Part shown: positions 16,692 through 21,341 of the stretch, piece after piece
Position numbering within the stretch: the first letter of the stretch is position 1
How the letters are laid out: every line of letters begins with the position of its first letter
Source: Polychytrium aggregatum
Taxonomy: Eukaryota > Chytridiomycota > Chytridiomycetes > Polychytriales
Reading direction: 5' to 3'
Assembly: GCF_025602895.1 (NCBI RefSeq)
Contig: NW_026516571.1
Location: forward strand, 1 to 21,341
Length of the DNA stretch: 21,341 nucleotides
Program-made: the position numbers and the translations under genes
Notes under the pieces: model-generated
Seen by the model: only the letters and a program-made list of their open reading frames with translations
Told to the model about the DNA's origin: nothing
The model's database searches: none

Positions 16692-19660
16692 TTAAGAAGG
16701 CTTCCTGCGAGGAGCCCTGCGTGTGCTCTTTATTTGGGGCTCCTCGAGGTGTTTACCGTATTTACTCAGCTCCTCGGGTGCATGGGACAAGTCCTCCAGT
16801 GTTTGCCATGTGTTGCCCGAGTGTGGGTAACCAACCCACTTGACATAAAACCGAAGTGACCCATCAGCCACTTTCTTGTGCCTCACGATCCTTTCGACTT
16901 CATATTCTTGAGTATAGTATTGTCCGAGGTCGTCTTCCAGTGGTGCGTCGTCCGGGACACCTTCGTCGGCGTCGGGGAACTGTGCTGGACTGCGGGTCGT
17001 GTGGCGACGCAGCTTGGACACATGGAAGACAGGATGGAGCTTGCTTCCAGGTGGCAAGTCCAACAGGTAGTTGAGGGGACTGGGTCGGGCCGCTATCTTG
17101 AACGGTCCTCGGTACTTGGGCAACAACTTCTTTGACTGGGCTTCGGGGACCTTGATGTTGTCGGCGTCCAGGTAGACAAGGTCTCCAACTTCAAAGGAGA
17201 CATCCTGGTGTCGGCGGTCGTAGTACTTCGCCATCACTTGTTGCGCATCCGTGAGCGCGTCGGCGATCATCTTGTGTCGGACTTGATGATCTTTGACAAA
17301 GGCACTTGGTTTGGGAGGCAATCCAGCCGTGGACTCGGTCAGTGTCAAGGAGGTGGGAACATCAGGCTGGAATCCGTAGAGCGCCTCAAAGGGGCTCAAG
17401 CCAGTTGTGCTCGACTTGGCGGTGTTGTATGCAAACTCTGCATGACTCAGCTGTATGTCCCAGTCGTCTTGGCTGGTCGAGGCGTATGTCCTCAGGTATT
17501 GCTCGAGGGTGCGGATCGTCCGCTCGGACTGTCCATCCGTTTGTTGGTGGTGCGAGGTTGACATGTTCAGCTTGGTGCCGAGATGGTCGAACAGACTTGT
17601 CCAAAACAAGGAGGTGAATCGGGGGTCTCGATCACTGACGATGGACTTTGGGAGGCCGTGGTGCTTGAACACATGCTTGAAGAACAGCAGTGCAAGGTCA
17701 GGCGCGGAGCATGTCGTCTGGCACGGCACAAAGTGTGCCATCTTGCTGAACCTGTCGACAAAGACAGCGATTGCATCGTGGTCCAACTTGGTCGTCGGTA
17801 GATGCGTGATGAGATCCATGGACATGCTGGTCCAGGGGCGGTCGGGAACAGGCAGGGGTTGCAGCAATCCTTGCTCTCGGGTCGTGCGTGACTTGACCAT
17901 CTTGCAGGTATGGCAGGACTCGATGTACTTCTCGACGGTGCGCTTCATTCCAGGCCAGTATGCGACTTTGGCCAGTCGGTCGTATGTCTTCTCGACTCCA
18001 AAGTGTCCAGCGAGGGGCGAGTCGTGGACCTCTTGGAGCAACTTGGTCTTCAACGACGGAATGTCCGGCACACAGACACGGCTGTCCTTCTTCAGGAGGA
18101 GCAGGCCATCACGCACTGTGTACTCGGATGATTCGTCGTCCTTGGGGAGCTTAGACACCTTTCGGAACAGTTCTCCGAACTGTTTGTCGTTGGCGATGTT
18201 GTCTCGGACAACATCCAGCATCGTGTTGTCGACACTGACAGTCGACTCGTACAGTGACGCCAATTGGTAGTCGGGGCGTCGGGACAGTGCGTCAGGCACC
18301 ACATTGAGTTTGCCTTTCTGGTATACAACCTCGTAGTTGTACTCGGCGAGGAACTCCATCCATCGCGCTTGGCGTCGGCTCAGGTTCTTCTTGGTGTCGA
18401 GGTAACGCAGTGACTGGTGGTCCGTCACAATCTTGAAGGGCTTGGCGGTACCGTGGAGGTACACTCGGAACTTCTGCAGCGCGTAGATGATCGCAAGCTG
18501 CTCCTTCTCGTGCACGGGATAGTTGATCTCGTGTTGGGACAGTTTGCGCGACTCGAAGGCAACGGGCCTTCCCTCCTGCATCAAAACAGCTCCCACCGCA
18601 AAGTCGGAGGCGTCGGTGTGCACGGAGACATCCGTGTTCGGGTCGAACACAGCGAGGACAGGAGCGTTCGTCAAGGCGTGCTTGAGGGTCTCGAACGCTT
18701 GGCGTTGTGGGTGGTCCCACACGAAGGGGCACTCTTTGCGGAGTAGGTCTGTGAGTGGACCGGCAGTGCGCGCCAGATCGGGGATGAATCGGCGGTAGTA
18801 GTTGACGAGACCGAGAAACGACTGCACGTCAGAGACGCATGCGAGCGGCGGCCACTCGACCACAGACTTGACCTTGGCGGGGTCGACTTCGATTCCTCTT
18901 CCTGAGACAACGTGTCCCAGGAACGGGACTTGATTCTTGAAGAACTCACACTTGGACAGTTTGGCATACAACTTGTGCTCGCGTAGCTTGGCCAGCACGC
19001 GGGCGACATGACCTTCATGGGTCGCTTCATCCTTGCTGTACACAAGGATATCATCCAGGTACACGATGACAGAGTTGTCGAGCTCTTGGCGGAACACATC
19101 GTTCATCAGCTGCATGAACGTGGCAGGTGCGTTCGTCAATCCGAACGGCAGCACTAGGAACTCGTACAGTCCGTAGCGAGTCCTGAAGGCGGTCTTGTGG
19201 ACATCATCCTCGTGGATGCGGATCTGATGGTAGCCTGAGCGGAGGTCTATCTTGCTAAAGACCTTTGCTCCACTCAGACGATCCATCAACTCGTCGATCC
19301 TGGGCAACGGGTAGGTGTTCTTGATGGTCTGTTTGTTTAGTGCGCGATAGTCGACGCACATCCTGAGATCACCTTCTTTCTTCTTGACAAAGAGCACTGG
19401 TGCACCATACGGTGACTGGCTCGGGCGGATGAACCCATGGGCGAGGAGGTCATCCAACTGGCGCTTGAGTTCGTCCATCTCCGTCAGCGACAGTTGGTAC
19501 GTCGGTCTTGACGGAGGCGACGAGCCTGGTTCGATGTCGATGCGATGATCGACGGTGCGTTGGGGTGGCAGGCATTGTGGCAACTGGTCGGGGAATACGT
19601 CCTTGTACTCGTCGAGCAGCTTGGTCACCACAGGCGGGGGACCGGGACCGGCTTGGTCGG
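16692..19660 (-). pseudogene. Chromovirus A2 pol: RT-RNase H-integrase-chromodomain, 5' part missing
   Basis: About 989 aa remain in one unbroken frame. Numbering from 19688, where the open frame begins inside LINE Z's tail: RT with [17 protein letters not shown] and YLDD (Asp212, Asp213); RNase H near residue 356 ([10 protein letters not shown]); integrase zinc site H-x6-H-x29-C-x2-C; DDE core in [15 protein letters not shown] and QSERT; GPY-like region; chromodomain at about 925-985. Stop at 16692-16694. The truncated 5' side is the only defect seen. The upstream frame continues into the LINE tail, giving nine codons of LINE-derived MTIVTKKKK before authentic Pol, which is a fusion with no expected function. 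It gives the intact form of the segment that is split in A1. Confidence 0.95.
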
Positions 19661-21002
19661 TTTTTTTTTTTTTTGTTACTATAGTCAACTTTATTTAAGA
19701 AGACAAGCCATCAGGTCCAACAGGTTGGTACCCCGGCACGTTGAGTACACAGGCAAGCCTATTTACTCCTGTTGCAGCCTAGTGCTGCCTCAGCTGCCCA
19801 CAAGGTCTGAGACCAAGCGGGTGAACACATTTTCAAGCAGTTCCCACAAGGGAATAGCAGGATCGACGGGAGGTCGGGGTGGTGGAGTGACAAGTGCTGG
19901 CACTATACTACGCTGTGATGAGGGTGCAGGGAGAGACTGCAAGGGTGGGACTACACTGGTTGTGGGAGTGGGTGCTGGTACTGGGTGTGCACCAAGTGCG
20001 AATGCTCGGAAGGCAGTGCGGGGAGCGGGTACATGAGCAGCAAGCGATCCAAGTGCGGGAGGGGTGCGAGTGCGAGGGGGAGTGCGATCGAAAGAGAGCA
20101 GGTCCAGCAGCTTGTCCACTGGTCCCACTCCGGCTATACCACTTTCCACCCAAGTCGGGTGGGCCGTCTTGAGGGCTGCGACCTTGCGGACCAGGACTTG
20201 ATGCGGATCCACACATTGCTGTGCGTGGGTCCTGGTCAAGTCGATCCCGGATCCGTGTCGAGCCAGGTTCTTGCACTTGCGGTATCCGAACCTGAAGTGG
20301 CCTGGGAGAGCACCGAGTCGCCATCGGACCATGAACATGAGCATGACCATGGATCCTTGGTACCCGCGAGCCTCCCAGAGTCCCGACATCTTGGTCGACG
20401 GGGTGCAGGCGGCGGTGAGCTGCTTGGAGCGGTCGAAGCCGTTCTTCATGTGGTCCTCGAAGATGAGGGTCTTGATCGGGACGGGCTGGGGTCGGGGCGG
20501 TCCGGGCGGCGGCGGCTGGTGTCGGGTCTTGCCTCGGTAGATCTCCGTGGCCGTGAGGGAGTGGTCGGCCTCTTGTCGGCGGACCACCATGGCCCAGTGC
20601 GGATCGGCTCGGACTCCTTGGCCGAGGAACTGGTCGGGGTGGTAGGGCGCAATGATCTTGTTGCGCAGGATCATCGACAGCATCTTGTCGCCGTCAGAGA
20701 CTTGGTCGTCCCAGCGGGCCCAGTTCTGCAGGGCCAGCATCTTGACACGGACGGACATCTTGGGGAGGCCGCAGTTGAGGTGCATGGCACCGACGGGAGT
20801 GCCGGGGCCGACGCGGAACATGGTGCGGAGGGCCGTCATCTGGGCGTCGTCGAGGCGGTCGCGCAGAGCCGGGTCCGGGATGTCCATGGCCATCCCGTAT
20901 TCGAGGGTCGGCCGCACAAAGGTCTTGTAGACCTGGGTGATGGTCTTGGCCGAGACCTTGCCGAGGGTGATGCCAAGTCCAACCACGGTGTCGGTGACCA
21001 TG
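19661..21002 (-). mobile_element. LINE copy Z: 3' part, interrupted by a B LTR
   Basis: It begins with 14 T (19661-19674), then runs colinear with Y 9271-10598 (1,328 bp, no gaps). This covers the 3' UTR and ORF2 residues about 821-1224 (stop at 19790), including the C-H-H-C cluster but not FADD. It ends at 21002, where a B LTR is inserted after GACCATG. The part shared with X looks identical. The poly(T) end abuts A2 pol directly with no visible duplication. The remaining 5' part, if any, lies right of the window. Confidence 0.93.
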
Positions 21003-21341
21003 TGTAAGGAGTGAACAAGCGCAAGGACGAAGACCAAGTGCTTGGTATGAGCTTTATTAGCTTTTAGCCCCGAACACCAAAGAACAAGTTTTGTTCGAAC
21101 TGGTGTTCAACATAGGCTCAGACATGCAGGGCTATTTATAGACCGGGAGAAGGTCGAGGGGCAAAAGTGGGCGAGAAGGGTGGAGCATCACAGAGAAGCG
21201 AGAAGGGGGTGCGAGAGTGGCTGGTGTGCAAGCGAGAGAGGCTTGGCACAGCCCGGGGACATGTGCCGAGCGGTGGGGGAGGCAGGAAACCAGTAGACGC
21301 GGGTGGCAACGGCGCGTGCTCATGCATGGGGGCAAACAAAC
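21003..21341 (-). repeat. Element B LTR, third copy, partial
   Basis: This is the inverse complement of the last 339 bp of the 419-bp B LTR, with no difference seen. The 3' end of the LTR (TTACA) faces left into LINE Z. It may be a solo LTR or the 3' LTR of a full B element to the right. The left flank CCATG (20998-21002) is the expected 5-bp duplication. The TATA box is kept, so transcription from here would run leftward through Z in the LINE sense direction. Confidence 0.94.

Larger units (their letters stand above)
16374..19660 (-). mobile_element. Chromovirus A, copy A2, 5'-truncated in pol
   Basis: Minus-strand copy with the 3' LTR (16374-16682) on the left and pol running right to 19660, where it is cut and joined to LINE Z's poly(T). 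The end of the RT N-terminal region is the last part present. Protease, gag, PBS and 5' LTR are absent from the window. Over the 1,501 bp shared with A1 (16374-17874) the proteins are identical and I saw no base change, so the two copies are recent relatives in inverted orientation. Confidence 0.94.

Overview
The window is a pile-up of retrotransposons from a GC-rich eukaryotic nuclear genome. I see no host protein gene, tRNA, rRNA or CRISPR array. Two different chromodomain-bearing Ty3/gypsy elements (chromoviruses) and an APE-type LINE suggest a fungus or fungus-like eukaryote. That placement is inference; I cannot name a species.

Layout, left to right. (1) 1-949 and 7030-7581 are the two halves of the 3' part of chromovirus A, plus strand ('A1'): integrase, chromodomain and 3' LTR. 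(2) A1 is split by a complete chromovirus B (950-7024), flanked by the 5-bp target duplication ACCTC. B has two 419-bp LTRs with no difference that I could find, a gag ORF, a pol ORF in the -1 frame, a self-priming-type primer-binding site, and a frameshift heptamer followed by a hairpin/pseudoknot. It looks young and coding-competent. (3) 7582-8463 is an internal piece of LINE ORF2 ('W'), minus strand. (4) 8464-9258 is a 5'-truncated LINE ('X'), poly(A) end on the left. (5) 9259 to about 15590 is a near-complete LINE ('Y'), minus strand: 3' UTR, ORF2 (endonuclease-RT), ORF1 and a 20-bp minisatellite upstream. (6) 15591-16373 has no recognisable gene and differs in composition. (7) 16374-19660 is a second copy of A on the minus strand ('A2'), cut inside pol. 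(8) 19661-21002 is another LINE 3' part ('Z'), joined directly to the broken end of A2. (9) 21003-21341 is a third B LTR, minus strand, running off the window.

How the parts work. In B, Gag would form the particle. A -1 slip at 2499-2505 would make Gag-Pol carrying protease, RT, RNase H and integrase, with a chromodomain that probably directs insertion to marked chromatin. In the LINE, ORF1 is the probable RNA-binding protein, and ORF2, whose start codon overlaps the ORF1 stop (ATGA), supplies nickase and RT.

The most unusual large-scale pattern is that W, X, Y and Z all lie in one orientation. Three junctions consist of a broken sequence joined straight to the poly(T)/3' end of the next LINE, with no visible target duplication. 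This resembles head-to-tail addition of LINEs to DNA or chromosome ends. It could also be deep nesting whose other halves lie to the right of the window.
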